NCBI RefSeq assembly: GCF_000430645.1
Contig: NZ_AUMK01000021.1
Span: 1-64,000, forward strand
Direction of reading: 5' to 3'
Source of the DNA: Aquimarina latercula DSM 2041
Lineage (GTDB): Bacteria > Bacteroidota > Bacteroidia > Flavobacteriales > Flavobacteriaceae
DNA: 64,000 nucleotides
Shown here: positions 18,055 to 27,902 of the stretch, piece by piece
Position numbering within the stretch: the stretch's first letter is position 1
How the letters are laid out: each line of letters opens with the position of its first letter
Position numbers and translations under genes: made by a program
Notes under the pieces: model-generated
What the model was told of the DNA's origin: nothing
The model's database searches: none
The model's input: the letters and a program-made list of their open reading frames with translations, nothing else

Positions 18055-18072
18055 GATGCTGGCTTAATTTTA

Positions 18073-20445
18073 TTATAGTTTCACGAATTTACCAACAGAT
18101 TTATTATTTATTAAAATCATATAAAGTCCACTAGATAATTTAGTTAAATCTACTTGAGGCTGTATGATCGTATTCATTACGACTTGTCCAGATGTATTTA
18201 CAATTCTTATATCTTTTTCGTTAATAGTTAGTCCATCAATGATAAGTATATCTCTTGTAGGATTTGGATAAAAATTGAAAACACTGGATCCTTGACTTAG
18301 ATTTAATTGAGATAAATCTACTGAGAATATTGATGAAATAGCATTACAGCCAGTTTCATTAAAAACTTCTACACTATAATCTCCTATTTGATCGGGTCTA
18401 TACTGAGAATCATTAGCTCCAGTTATCATTACACCATTAAAATACCATTGGTATTGTGCATATATTGATTCTACTGTTAGATTTTTGGTGTCCGGAATTG
18501 AAAGGGTAGGAGGTTGTGGGTTCTCCTCGACAATTACTTGTATTTCCGTTCTAGTATTTGTTGTACAGTTATCAAAGGACCCTGATACATAATACGTTTG
18601 ACTTGTTTGCAAAGTATTAGCTTCATACGTTGCTCCTGTATATAATAGATTTCCACCAGTTGGAGCATCATACCATTCAAATTCACTATTTCCGGTAACA
18701 GTTAAAGAAGCGGATTCACCAATACAAATACTTTGATTTTCGCCAATTGGTTGTTGCGGAATATTAATAGAAATAAAATCATCTCTTTGTCTAGTATCTT
18801 CACCAGCACTATTGGATGTAGTAAGTGATACACTATACGTTCCACTATTGGCATAAGTATGAGTTGGATTCTGTTCTGTAGAAGTGTTTCCATCTCCAAA
18901 ATCCCAAGAATATGTATTTACATTATTTATTGTGGTGCTATTAAAATTAACTGTAGAACAATTTGTTGCTGCTTCAAAATTTGCTATTGGTGGTTGATTA
19001 TTATCACCCGGAATATATTTACCAGATATATAATAATTACCGATAGAAGAGTAATCAGAATATCCATTACTTAGATTACCCTCGCCAACACCATCAATTT
19101 CTATAAAATACGTTCCAAACGTAAGATCTAAATCAATATTAGCACTAAGACCAGAAGGGTCTGAAGTAGCAATTTCTTCTCCAATACCATTTAGAATACG
19201 AGCTTGTATATTAAGATTAGGGTTGTCTGGGCTGGGATTGAAATTGAAGGATACATTTCCTGTTTCAATTACAAAAGAAAAGATGTCCTTATCGGTACGA
19301 TTATGAATAAAGCCAAAATTTTGATCAGCACTGACATTTCCATCCGTATCTACCAGAATAGGAGTTGCTTCTGCTAGAACATCTTTATGATCATCTTCTC
19401 TAAAACCGATACCATTTTGTGATCCAGCGATAATTTCTATATCATCTTGTTGTTGTGTAGCATCATCATATTCTCCCATACTCCAATGGCCTATTGGTTT
19501 GCTGGCGCTCCATCCCATTATAGGAGACCATTGTCCGTGACCAGCATAATATTCTTCTCCAGGCCTACCATCATGACTTAGTCTTAATGTATGTCCTACT
19601 TCGTGTGATCCAGTTTCTCCAGCGGCTCTTGTAGATAAGTTATATACCCAACAAGGATTATCAGTCCTAGTAGAAGAGAAAGAACCTAAATACGCTACAC
19701 CACCAGAACCAGGCGCTGCGTCATTAGTAGGAGTAAAAATACACATCATTCTTTTGTTTTGTGGAGCTGCATCATATAAATCTCTTCTAGTAGTTACATT
19801 TAGGTTGAAAGCACTAAAATCTTCAGCCATTATTTTCCAAATATCTATTATTTTTTGATCAGAAAAATTTGGAGATTGCGCATTAATTGTTCCTCCACTT
19901 ACCCAACTTGTTCCAGAAACGACCTCTCCATCAAAATCTAAATAAATAATTCCTGACGCTCCAGGAAGACTTTCTAATTGAGGAGGCATTCTCGAAGACG
20001 TATCATTTTTGTTTAACTGATTTTCTTCTTTAATTGCTTCAAAGTCTATACAAACTAGAGAATTAATATCAACTTCTTTTATGTATACCTTTCCTAGATC
20101 ATTCGTGAAAATTTCATACCCCGTTTTATTATTTCTAAGCACTAAAGTCCCATCTATTTTATCTTTTGTTTTATATATTGTAAAAGTGGAGAGTTTTTCG
20201 TTATCAATACTTCCGATATAAGTAGTTTGATCATCTTGAACCTCTTCTACTTTAGTTGTTAAGGATACAGAAGCATTTTTTGCAGGTAAACTAATAGAAA
20301 AACACCTTGATTTAGTAGTAAGATTTTTAATAAGACCCTCCACATTATCTGCAATTAATTGTGAAGAATTTTGCTGCGCATAAGTAGCAAAAGTATTAAT
20401 TATAAAAAGGGTTGAGATGAAACTTTTGAGGTAGATTTTAATCAT
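18073..20445 (-). CDS. T9SS-secreted metzincin-like protein with altered zinc motif
   Basis: Paralogue of the protein at 8719-11583, 790 aa. The layout is the same, though shorter: signal peptide (1-23), propeptide region, catalytic domain, pre-peptidase-like beta domain, PKD domain (about 495-560, WDFGDGNTS), Ig-like segment and C-terminal T9SS sorting domain (VFNFYPNPTRDIL onwards). The zinc motif reads HEVGHTLRLSH (H281, E282, H285, R288, H291): the near-invariant metzincin Gly is Arg. All three His ligands and the catalytic Glu remain. It could be active with altered geometry, or a non-catalytic binder. A 17-base dyad lies 66 bases upstream of the start. Confidence 0.88.
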   Translation of the reverse strand: MIKIYLKSFISTLFIINTFATYAQQNSSQLIADNVEGLIKNLTTKSRCFSISLPAKNASVSLTTKVEEVQDDQTTYIGSIDNEKLSTFTIYKTKDKIDGTLVLRNNKTGYEIFTNDLGKVYIKEVDINSLVCIDFEAIKEENQLNKNDTSSRMPPQLESLPGASGIIYLDFDGEVVSGTSWVSGGTINAQSPNFSDQKIIDIWKIMAEDFSAFNLNVTTRRDLYDAAPQNKRMMCIFTPTNDAAPGSGGVAYLGSFSSTRTDNPCWVYNLSTRAAGETGSHEVGHTLRLSHDGRPGEEYYAGHGQWSPIMGWSASKPIGHWSMGEYDDATQQQDDIEIIAGSQNGIGFREDDHKDVLAEATPILVDTDGNVSADQNFGFIHNRTDKDIFSFVIETGNVSFNFNPSPDNPNLNIQARILNGIGEEIATSDPSGLSANIDLDLTFGTYFIEIDGVGEGNLSNGYSDYSSIGNYYISGKYIPGDNNQPPIANFEAATNCSTVNFNSTTINNVNTYSWDFGDGNTSTEQNPTHTYANSGTYSVSLTTSNSAGEDTRQRDDFISINIPQQPIGENQSICIGESASLTVTGNSEFEWYDAPTGGNLLYTGATYEANTLQTSQTYYVSGSFDNCTTNTRTEIQVIVEENPQPPTLSIPDTKNLTVESIYAQYQWYFNGVMITGANDSQYRPDQIGDYSVEVFNETGCNAISSIFSVDLSQLNLSQGSSVFNFYPNPTRDILIIDGLTINEKDIRIVNTSGQVVMNTIIQPQVDLTKLSSGLYMILINNKSVGKFVKL

Positions 20446-20510
20446 TTTTAGATTTCTTTAAATCATTAATTAGTATAGGTTTATTAGTTTTTTTAGTAAA
20501 ATGGTTATGC

Positions 20511-20527
20511 GTTGATTAATAATCAAC
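20511..20527. promoter_or_regulatory. 17-base dyad upstream of second metalloprotease
   Basis: GTTGATTA, one base, TAATCAAC: a perfect 8-base inverted repeat about 66 bases before the start codon at 20445, a typical operator position. Not the same sequence as the repeat upstream of the paralogue. Confidence 0.3.
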
Positions 20528-20570
20528 ATAACATCTCTGAAAAGAGTTTATTGTTTGAAAATTGATAAAT

Positions 20571-20607
20571 AAAAACTCTCAATATATCATTAAGAAAATA
20601 TTGAGAG
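20571..20607 (-). terminator. terminator of the 95-residue gene
   Basis: On the minus strand CTCTCAATAT pairs with ATATTGAGAG over a 12-base loop and is followed by TTTTT. It lies 28 bases after the stop codon at 20635. Confidence 0.75.
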
Positions 20608-20634
20608 CTTTCATGGCAATAACACTTAAAATTT

Positions 20635-20922
20635 TTAAGAGATACTTATTATTCTTTCCAAAGGAATTATTGTAGCTTGTTTTAGAATTACTTCCTTATC
20701 AGTAATTCCCCAAATAGTGGTTTCTACTTTTTTTAAACCTTTACTATCAACAAATACAATTCTTACTTTTTGACGCTCTAAATTTCCTAACGATAGTGCT
20801 CTTTGTAATTCTAGAATTCTATCTATTTGATCTTTTCTTTTATTAAGGACATCCTCTTTTGGAAATGTTAGGAACTTTATTTGTTCTTTTTCTATAGGCT
20901 GGGGATTTATGTTTGGGGACAT
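20635..20922 (-). CDS. conserved small hypothetical protein, 95 aa
   Basis: Soluble, with an N-terminal helix-like segment (about 20-50, LNKRKDQIDRILELQRA) and a C-terminal beta-rich part (VRIVFVDSKGLKKVETTIWGITDKEVILKQ, ending PLERIISI) that resembles a small barrel, Sm- or SH3-like in strand pattern. I do not recognise a family; similar short proteins are common in Flavobacteriia. It has its own terminator and is divergent from the helicase gene. Function unknown. Confidence 0.65.
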   Translation of the reverse strand: MSPNINPQPIEKEQIKFLTFPKEDVLNKRKDQIDRILELQRALSLGNLERQKVRIVFVDSKGLKKVETTIWGITDKEVILKQATIIPLERIISIS

Positions 20923-21197
20923 AGGAAAAAAATTAGGTTAATTTTGGGGTTTGTATAATCTGTTAAGATTATTAATTATGCTAAATATATGTATTTTATC
21001 TTACAAAAACTGCATTTAAACGATTTTTTTACTTAAAAAATTATCAATACTATAAGAAATAGGTGTCATTTGATATTTAAATTTGGTTGGAGACAATCTA
21101 GGTAAGACGTTGATGACTTGTTTATAAGTATCATTAATATTAGTTCAATAAAATAGATAGTTTACTTAAATTTCGAGGCTTATAAAACATAGAAAAC

Positions 21198-23528
21198 TTG
21201 GAAGAATATTTAGCTGGATTGAATGATGCACAACGTGCTCCTGTACTGCAGAAAGATGGCCCTATGATTGTGATTGCTGGTGCTGGATCAGGAAAAACGA
21301 GAGTTCTTACTTTTAGAATAGCTTATTTGATGAATCAAGGAGTAGATTCATTTAATATACTGTCTCTAACCTTTACCAACAAAGCAGCACGGGAAATGAA
21401 GAAACGTATTGCTGATATTGTTGGTGCAAGTGAGGCAAAGAATTTATGGATGGGAACGTTTCATTCTATTTTTGCTAAGATATTAAGAATAGAAGCTGAT
21501 AAATTAGGATATCCATCTAACTTTACTATTTATGATACGCAAGATTCTCAGAGACTAATTTCTTCAGTGATTAAAGAAATGGGATTGGATAAAGATATTT
21601 ATAAATATAAACAAGTACAGTCTCGTATTTCTTCTTATAAAAATAGTTTGATCACGGTAAAAGCATATTTTCAGAATGCTGAATTAGTGGAAGCAGATGC
21701 CATGGCAAAAAGACCGCGAATGGGAGAAATCTATCAGCATTATGTTGATCGATGCTTTAAAGCAGGTGCTATGGATTTTGATGATTTATTACTTAAGACT
21801 AATGAATTATTAAACCGTTTTCCAGATGTTCTAGCCAAATATCAGAATCGTTTTAGATATATATTGGTGGATGAGTACCAAGATACAAATCATTCACAAT
21901 ACTTAATTGTAAAAGCATTATCAGATAAATTTCAGAATATATGTGTAGTAGGGGATGATGCTCAAAGTATATATGCTTTTCGTGGAGCAAATATTAATAA
22001 TATTCTAAATTTCCAGAAGGATTATGATAATGTACAACAGTATAGATTGGAGCAAAATTATCGATCTACAAAGAATATTGTTGAAGCCGCAAATTCTATA
22101 ATTGACAAAAATAAAACAAAACTTGATAAAGTTGTTTGGACAGCTAATGATCCTGGTCCTAAAATATTAGTAAACAGGTTGTTGACTGATGGGGACGAAG
22201 GTCGATATGTAGCAAGTTCTATTTTCGAAAATCAAATGCAGCATCAACTGACTAATGGTCAATTTGCTATTCTTTACCGAACAAATGCACAATCCAGGGC
22301 TATGGAAGATGCACTTCGAAAAAGAGATATTAAATATAGAATTTACGGGGGATTATCGTTTTACCAAAGAAAAGAGATTAAAGATGTTTTAGCATATCTT
22401 AGGTTGATTATCAACCCAAAAGATGAAGAAGCTTTAAAGCGAGTTATCAATTACCCAGCAAGAGGAATAGGAGCTACAACTGTGGATAAACTGGTAGTAG
22501 CTGCCAATCATTATGATCGATCTATTTTTGAAGTTATAGAAAATTTGGATCGTATTAATCTTAAGATTAACAGTGGTACAAAAACTAGACTTGAAAACTT
22601 TATGAATATGATCAAGAGTTTTCAGGTAACTAATCAGAGTTCCGATGCCTTTGTGTTATCTGAAATGGTCGCTAAAAATACTGGTTTACTACAAGAACTT
22701 AAAAAGGACGGTACACCTGAAGGAATTGCCCGTATTGAAAATATAGAAGAACTGTTAAATGGTATTCGTGATTTTGTTGAAGAACAGAAAGAATTAGCTG
22801 ACGAGACAGGAACTTTGGCTGAGTTTCTAGAGGATGTAGCGTTAGCTACAGATTTAGATCAAGATACTGGAGATGATGATAGAGTAGCTTTAATGACTAT
22901 ACATTTAGCAAAAGGATTAGAGTTTCCGTACGTGTACATTGTAGGTATGGAAGAGGATTTATTTCCTTCTGGGATGAGTATGAATACCCGATCAGAGTTA
23001 GAAGAGGAAAGAAGACTGTTTTATGTAGCACTTACAAGAGCCGAGAAGCAGGCATATTTAACTTATACACAATCTCGCTATCGATGGGGGAAATTAGTAG
23101 ATGCAGAACCTAGCCGTTTTATAGAAGAAATTGATGATCAATATTTAGAATATATCACTCCAGTCGATACTTATCGTTATAAACCTTTAGTGGATACTGA
23201 TATTTTTGGCGAAGTTGATAAAAGTAAATTAAGACTTAAAAAACCTGTTTCTGGATCACCTCCGGTTTCTCATAAACCATCAGAAGAACAACTACGTAAA
23301 TTACGAAAACTAAGACCTGTGTCTAATGGAACAACAAGTACTCCTAAAACAAATCTTTTTGATGGAGATTTAGTACCGGGAACTATTGTAGAACATATGC
23401 GTTTTGGAAAAGGGAAGGTTCTTCAATTAGAAGGAGTAGGGCAAGATAAAAAAGCTGAAATTAATTTTGAGAATGGAGGTATAAAAAAGCTTTTATTAAG
23501 ATTTGCGAAGTTAAAAGTGATAAGTTAA
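21198..23528 (+). CDS. uvrD: UvrD/PcrA-type superfamily 1 DNA helicase
   Basis: A 776-residue 3'-5' helicase used in nucleotide-excision and mismatch repair and in removing proteins from DNA. Motifs in order: Q-motif NDAQR (about 9-13), Walker A GAGSGKT (about 28-34), LTFTNKAAREM, DEYQDTN (Walker B), GDDAQSIYAFRGA, LEQNYRS, TIHLAKGLEFPYV and VALTRAE; the C-terminus has the PcrA-type tail ending in a beta domain. The start is TTG at 21198 (MEEYLAGLNDAQRAPVLQKDG): family members begin with this text and no ATG is available. The exact orthology (UvrD or PcrA) is not decided by sequence. Confidence 0.93.
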   Translation: MEEYLAGLNDAQRAPVLQKDGPMIVIAGAGSGKTRVLTFRIAYLMNQGVDSFNILSLTFTNKAAREMKKRIADIVGASEAKNLWMGTFHSIFAKILRIEADKLGYPSNFTIYDTQDSQRLISSVIKEMGLDKDIYKYKQVQSRISSYKNSLITVKAYFQNAELVEADAMAKRPRMGEIYQHYVDRCFKAGAMDFDDLLLKTNELLNRFPDVLAKYQNRFRYILVDEYQDTNHSQYLIVKALSDKFQNICVVGDDAQSIYAFRGANINNILNFQKDYDNVQQYRLEQNYRSTKNIVEAANSIIDKNKTKLDKVVWTANDPGPKILVNRLLTDGDEGRYVASSIFENQMQHQLTNGQFAILYRTNAQSRAMEDALRKRDIKYRIYGGLSFYQRKEIKDVLAYLRLIINPKDEEALKRVINYPARGIGATTVDKLVVAANHYDRSIFEVIENLDRINLKINSGTKTRLENFMNMIKSFQVTNQSSDAFVLSEMVAKNTGLLQELKKDGTPEGIARIENIEELLNGIRDFVEEQKELADETGTLAEFLEDVALATDLDQDTGDDDRVALMTIHLAKGLEFPYVYIVGMEEDLFPSGMSMNTRSELEEERRLFYVALTRAEKQAYLTYTQSRYRWGKLVDAEPSRFIEEIDDQYLEYITPVDTYRYKPLVDTDIFGEVDKSKLRLKKPVSGSPPVSHKPSEEQLRKLRKLRPVSNGTTSTPKTNLFDGDLVPGTIVEHMRFGKGKVLQLEGVGQDKKAEINFENGGIKKLLLRFAKLKVIS

Positions 23529-23948
23529 TACTCGCATTTTTGTCTTTTAAAATTATAGTATTAAAAGATTTTTATTTGATTGTCAATAGCTTATAGATAG
23601 TCTTTAGATATCCTTAAAAACTTGTTTTTACTGGTTTATTAATGTTGTTATTTTTATAATTTGTTAATTCTTTACTTCAATAATTAAAGAATTTTAAGAA
23701 CTAGGTTTGTGAGTTAACAAAACAGATTATTTGTTATATTCCTTGCTAATTTTTTAATCATTCTTCATAATTTTAACTCTATAAGAATTAAATATCAACA
23801 CTCAATCGTTTTCGTGTAAAATCGATTCTTCGATAATTATATTTTCCCGTTTTTTTTTAGAAATATTTATTACAACGTTTGAGTAATTCCCTTATAAAAG
23901 GGATGTTTTCTAGAGCGTCTTTTATTAACACACAAACCAAACTTAATT
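23529..23948. other. 420-base intergenic region before the amylase
   Basis: Starts with the helicase terminator (23543-23576). The remainder is AT-rich, without ORFs. A small hairpin TCCCTT/AAGGGA lies about 23887-23902, in what would be the amylase leader. No clear -7/-33 promoter pair was found. Confidence 0.5.
23543..23576 (+). terminator. terminator of the helicase gene
   Basis: TCTTTTAA (23543-23550) pairs with TTAAAAGA (23561-23568), followed by TTTTTATTT. Starts 15 bases after the stop codon. Confidence 0.6.
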
Positions 23949-26900
23949 ATGAGAAAATTACTCTATTTAGGGGTATTATTGTGCTTATGTATACCTAGAG
24001 TAGGTAGTGCACAGTCAGAAAGAAATCTCCCATTTTCTTGGGACAATCTTACAGTTTATTTCCTTATTACAGATCGTTTTAATAACGGAGATACTACTAA
24101 TGATTCTAACTTTGATCGATTTCAGGATAGTGGAAACAATGAATTGGATTTCCATGGAGGAGATATTTCTGGAGTTACACAAAAACTTGAAGAAGGATAT
24201 TTTGATGAGCTAGGAGTTAGTGCTATTTGGGTTACACCAGTTGTAGAGAATAGACATGGATTTAATAATCCACCTGCAGATGATCCAGCATTCAGAGATT
24301 ATCCATATCATGGATATCATACAAATGATTGGACAGCCTTTGACCCTAATTTTACAAGTGCTGAAGATTTTGAAGAGTTTATTGATACGGCACATGATCA
24401 CGGAATAAGAGTATTGGTAGATATTGTAATGAATCATTCTGGCTATAGAACATATAAGAGTGTAAATGGACAGTTAGAGTTTGTCGATGAAGATTATCCT
24501 TCAGATTGGGTACGATTACAATGCGGAACTGAGAATGGAGAGCTTCCTTGTGATGATTTAACAACTCCTCTTTTTGGCTTACCGGATATTAGAACGGAAT
24601 CCTTTAATACAGTTAATCTTCCGCAATGGTTATTAGATAAGTGGGATGTAGAAGGCAGAAGGCAACAAGAAATAGATGAATTGGATGCATATTTTGCTAG
24701 AACAGGGAAACCTAGAGCTCCGAGATATTACTTAATAAAATGGTTAACCGATTGGGTTAGAGAATATGGAATTGATGGATTTAGAGTAGATACCGAAAGA
24801 CATGTAGGTGTTGATGCTTGGGCTGAGCTTAAAGATGAGGCTGTTTCAGCGTTAAAAGAATGGAAACAAAACAATCCAACTAAAAAATTGGATGATTTAG
24901 ATTTTTACATGACTGGAGAGCATTCTGGGGTAAATATAATAGGTAATGTTGGAGATCAATTACCAGATGATTTTACCGTAGGAAAATTCAATAGTATGAT
25001 TAATTTTCGTTCTCCGAAAGAAGCTTATACCGATTTAGGTCAGGAAGAAATATTTAGTTCTTTTGCTGCAAAACTAAATAATAATGATGGTGGTTTTGGT
25101 ACCCCCGGAGAGTACAACATGATAAGCTATCTGAGATCTCATGACTTTAGTGAATTCTACACGGGTAATATGTTTGAAGGAGCTGTAAAGTTATTGTTAT
25201 CTCCAGGTGGAGCGCAGATTTATTATGGTGATGAATCGGGACGTCAGTTTTTTAATGCTACAACATATGTGGATGCTGGCTATCGTTCTGATATGAATTG
25301 GGATTCTATAGATGATGCCATGTTATTACATTGGAGGAAATTAGGAAAGTTTAGAAGAGAACATATTTCCATCGGTGGAGGTTCACATCAGAAACTAAGT
25401 GATGCTCCTTATATTTTTAAGCGTGAATATAATCGTAATGGTCAAAATGATAAAGCATTAGTATTCCAGGGTCAAGATAATGACTTCGAAGGAGTACTTA
25501 ATGTTTTCGGAATGTGGCCAGATGGAACTGTACTTAAGGATTATTTTTCTGATACAACGGCAACAGTCTCTGGCGGAACTATAACTTTTGGAACAACTTT
25601 TGGAATTGTTTTGGTTGGAGAGCCTTTTGACCTTTCAGATTCTGTTACATTATCTGTAAATCCAATTTCAGGAGTTTATACTGATACTGTAACTGTTGAA
25701 ATGAATGGATCTACAACAGCTTCAGGTTCGGCTACATCTATTTTTTATACTACCGATGGTTCTAATCCTACCGCATCCAGTACTTTATATTCTTCATCTT
25801 TTGATATAAGTAATACGACTATTATAAGAGCGATAGCTATCGATACAGAAGGAAATGAATCAGAAGTTATTACACGTAACTATGTAATAGGTGATGGAGA
25901 ACCGTTTAATGTCTATTTTAAAAAACCATCTAGTTGGTCATCTGCAAATATTTATTTATTTAATCAAAATACTGGAGATGCACTACCTGGATTTCCAGCT
26001 TGGCCTGGAGTTATTATGAATAATGTAGAAGGTACTCCTTGGCTTACTTATAATATTGATCAGGATGTACAGGTTGGTATTGTTTTTAATGATAATGGTG
26101 GAGATCAAACAGACGATTTAACAAGAGTAACAGAAGGTTGGTATGATAATCAATGGTTTGATAGTTGTCCAAGTGAATGCCCTACTATTTCACAACCTCC
26201 AGTGTTGACAGTTTCTCCGGACTCAGGTACATTTATTGGAAATGTGCAAGTTAGTATGAATGCTACTAATTCTGGAGTTATATATTATACCTTGGATGGA
26301 TCAGTTCCTGATGTTACAAGTACTTTGTACGATGGATCTTTTATAATATCTGAGGTAGGAATTACCGAATTAAATGCAATTGCTATAAATAGTACGGGAA
26401 GTTCTGCAGTAATTAGTAAGAATTATACTATCCAAGATGTATCTGGATATACGGTTAATTTTAGAAAACCTGATAATTGGAGTACAAGTTATATTTATTT
26501 ATATGATAGAAATGCGGATGCAGCAATTCCAGGGTTTCCTGCTTGGCCAGGAATACAAATGACTCAACTAAGTGATTCTCCTTGGTATTCTTATACAATT
26601 GAAGAATCTGTTGAGGTTGGTATTGTTTTTAATGATAACGGAGGATCTCAGACGGATGATTTGGTCAGAAGAACAGATGGTTGGTATAATAGCAGTTGGA
26701 CAGATACCTGTCCTGGAGAATGTCCGGGAGTAATTGTTGATACTTCATTTGATGTTTATTTTAAAAAGCCTTCTTCTTGGAATACTGCTTTTATTTATTT
26801 GTATGATAAAAATGCAAATACTTCGATATCTGGAGCTCCGGCTTGGCCCGGAGTAGAGATGAATGAGATTATTGGATCCCCTTGGTATTCTTATGTAATT

Positions 26901-27329
26901 GATGAATCTGTTGAAGTAGGAATTGTTTTTAATGATAATGGAGGATCACAAAGTAATGACATATTTAGAACTAGTAATGGTTGGTATGATAATCAATGGT
27001 TTGATAGTTGTCCCAATGAGTGTCCATCTGTAGATGATATCAAAGGCTCTTTTTCCGATAAAGTTCCGGGAAATGACTCATTGCAGCTAGTAAAAGCTTG
27101 GCCGAATCCTTTTACTGAATCCTTGACATTATCTTTTACCGGAAATATGAATGATAATCGTGTTAGTATAGAAATATTTAACCTTGCAGGAAAGAATACG
27201 AATACTACACTTATCAAGGATAACAAAACAAATACAATAACCATGGATACAGCAAACCTTCCTAAAGGGATTTATCTTCTAAAGATAATTTCTAATAAGA
27301 ATGTGAAGGTGATGAAAATGGTTAAATAG
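23949..27329 (+). CDS. GH13 alpha-amylase with three starch-binding modules and T9SS sorting domain
   Basis: Secreted or surface starch hydrolase of 1126 aa. After a signal peptide (1-21) comes the GH13 barrel (about 28-550) with region I DIVMNH (about 157), the nucleophile Asp in GFRVDTERH (about 278), the acid Glu in TGEHSG (about 322) and SHD (about 397) in place of the commoner NHD. Then come a chitobiase-type Fn3-like domain (570-645), CBM26-like module 1 (654-747), a second Fn3-like domain (754-827), CBM26-like modules 2 and 3 (834-929, 932-1026) and a C-terminal T9SS sorting domain (1047-1126). No SusC/D genes are nearby, so this is a solitary amylase rather than a full Sus locus. Confidence 0.93.
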   Translation: MRKLLYLGVLLCLCIPRVGSAQSERNLPFSWDNLTVYFLITDRFNNGDTTNDSNFDRFQDSGNNELDFHGGDISGVTQKLEEGYFDELGVSAIWVTPVVENRHGFNNPPADDPAFRDYPYHGYHTNDWTAFDPNFTSAEDFEEFIDTAHDHGIRVLVDIVMNHSGYRTYKSVNGQLEFVDEDYPSDWVRLQCGTENGELPCDDLTTPLFGLPDIRTESFNTVNLPQWLLDKWDVEGRRQQEIDELDAYFARTGKPRAPRYYLIKWLTDWVREYGIDGFRVDTERHVGVDAWAELKDEAVSALKEWKQNNPTKKLDDLDFYMTGEHSGVNIIGNVGDQLPDDFTVGKFNSMINFRSPKEAYTDLGQEEIFSSFAAKLNNNDGGFGTPGEYNMISYLRSHDFSEFYTGNMFEGAVKLLLSPGGAQIYYGDESGRQFFNATTYVDAGYRSDMNWDSIDDAMLLHWRKLGKFRREHISIGGGSHQKLSDAPYIFKREYNRNGQNDKALVFQGQDNDFEGVLNVFGMWPDGTVLKDYFSDTTATVSGGTITFGTTFGIVLVGEPFDLSDSVTLSVNPISGVYTDTVTVEMNGSTTASGSATSIFYTTDGSNPTASSTLYSSSFDISNTTIIRAIAIDTEGNESEVITRNYVIGDGEPFNVYFKKPSSWSSANIYLFNQNTGDALPGFPAWPGVIMNNVEGTPWLTYNIDQDVQVGIVFNDNGGDQTDDLTRVTEGWYDNQWFDSCPSECPTISQPPVLTVSPDSGTFIGNVQVSMNATNSGVIYYTLDGSVPDVTSTLYDGSFIISEVGITELNAIAINSTGSSAVISKNYTIQDVSGYTVNFRKPDNWSTSYIYLYDRNADAAIPGFPAWPGIQMTQLSDSPWYSYTIEESVEVGIVFNDNGGSQTDDLVRRTDGWYNSSWTDTCPGECPGVIVDTSFDVYFKKPSSWNTAFIYLYDKNANTSISGAPAWPGVEMNEIIGSPWYSYVIDESVEVGIVFNDNGGSQSNDIFRTSNGWYDNQWFDSCPNECPSVDDIKGSFSDKVPGNDSLQLVKAWPNPFTESLTLSFTGNMNDNRVSIEIFNLAGKNTNTTLIKDNKTNTITMDTANLPKGIYLLKIISNKNVKVMKMVK
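25908..27028 (+). repeat. three in-gene copies of a CBM26-like module
   Basis: Copies at about 25908-26189, 26448-26732 and 26748-27028 encode the same pattern: KPSSW, AWPG about 30 residues later, VGIVFNDNGG, and GWYdnqW before a Cys-x3-Cys end. Copies one and three share ATGATAATCAATGGTTTGATAG exactly in part, so the array arose by duplication within the gene. Confidence 0.85.
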
Positions 27330-27354
27330 ATTATTATTTTATTGAAATAAATAG

Positions 27355-27391
27355 AAACCTGTTAGGGAATATCCTTAACAGGTTTTTTTTT
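27355..27391 (+). terminator. terminator of the amylase gene
   Basis: AAACCTGTTAGG and CCTTAACAGGTTT form a stem with one bulge, followed by a run of T. It lies 25 bases after the stop codon. Confidence 0.85.
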
Positions 27392-27524
27392 GATTAAATA
27401 TCAAGTGTGTTTTTAAAATGAGTACTTTTTTTAAGTTAGTAAAGTAATTTTGGAATATTTTTTTAACGATGTAATTATTTGTTTTTCAGTAGTTTATTTT
27501 TGTTTTGTTTGAGTTAGGAAAAGT

Positions 27525-27541
27525 TTGGCACGCGTTTTGAA
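27525..27541 (+). promoter_or_regulatory. sigma-54-like (-24/-12) promoter
   Basis: TTGGCACGCGTTTTGAA agrees with the sigma-54 consensus TTGGCACG-N4-TTGCA except for A at the position of the last C. The -24 element is complete. It points to the 31-codon ORF whose start is 73 bases downstream. No RpoN or activator is encoded in the window. Confidence 0.5.
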
Positions 27542-27613
27542 AATTACTAAGCAACTGATAGGGCAATAAAAATATCGGTTGAAAAATGTTTATTAATTTA
27601 AAAAAAGGAAATC

Positions 27614-27709
27614 ATGACAAATTTTATTTCATTAAAAATCAATTGGAGTATATTAAGAAAGTTTTTACAAGAATTACCAGCGGCTAGTAGTCATGCAATT
27701 CATAGATAG
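27614..27709 (+). CDS. small ORF, 31 residues, in its own transcription unit
   Basis: A 31-residue basic peptide (MTNFISLKINWSILRKF...) with an amphipathic first half and an Ala/Ser/His tail. I know no family. A purine-rich AAAAAAGGAAA precedes the ATG, the sigma-54-like promoter lies 73 bases upstream and a good terminator follows at 27761-27796, so the stretch has the layout of a separate small transcript. It might encode a microprotein, or the transcript might be a regulatory RNA. Whether it belongs to the vgrG island downstream is unknown. Confidence 0.4.
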   Translation: MTNFISLKINWSILRKFLQELPAASSHAIHR

Positions 27710-27760
27710 ACTTTTACCAATTTAAACCCCAAAACAAAATGTATACTACATACTTTTAAC

Positions 27761-27796
27761 AACTGGATATGAATCTATTTTATATCCAGTTTTTCT
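27761..27796 (+). terminator. terminator of the small transcript
   Basis: AACTGGATAT (27761-27770) pairs perfectly with ATATCCAGTT (27782-27791) over 11 bases; TTTTTCTTTTC follows. Confidence 0.75.
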
Positions 27797-27902
27797 TTTC
27801 TATTGGATTGGGATCAAATAATTTCTCATTTATTTTTTTAGTCTAATTAATCTTTTTACGGGTAATCCTTATTTTTTTTAGTAACGAACCGTTGATAATC
27901 AT

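Noticed and set aside
24210..24564. Minus-strand open frames inside the amylase
   Set aside because: Antisense of the GH13 catalytic domain with low-complexity content.
25908..27028. CRISPR or tandem repeat array
   Set aside because: The repeats are about 280 bases, unequal, and lie in frame within the amylase; they are protein modules. No CRISPR was seen anywhere in the window.
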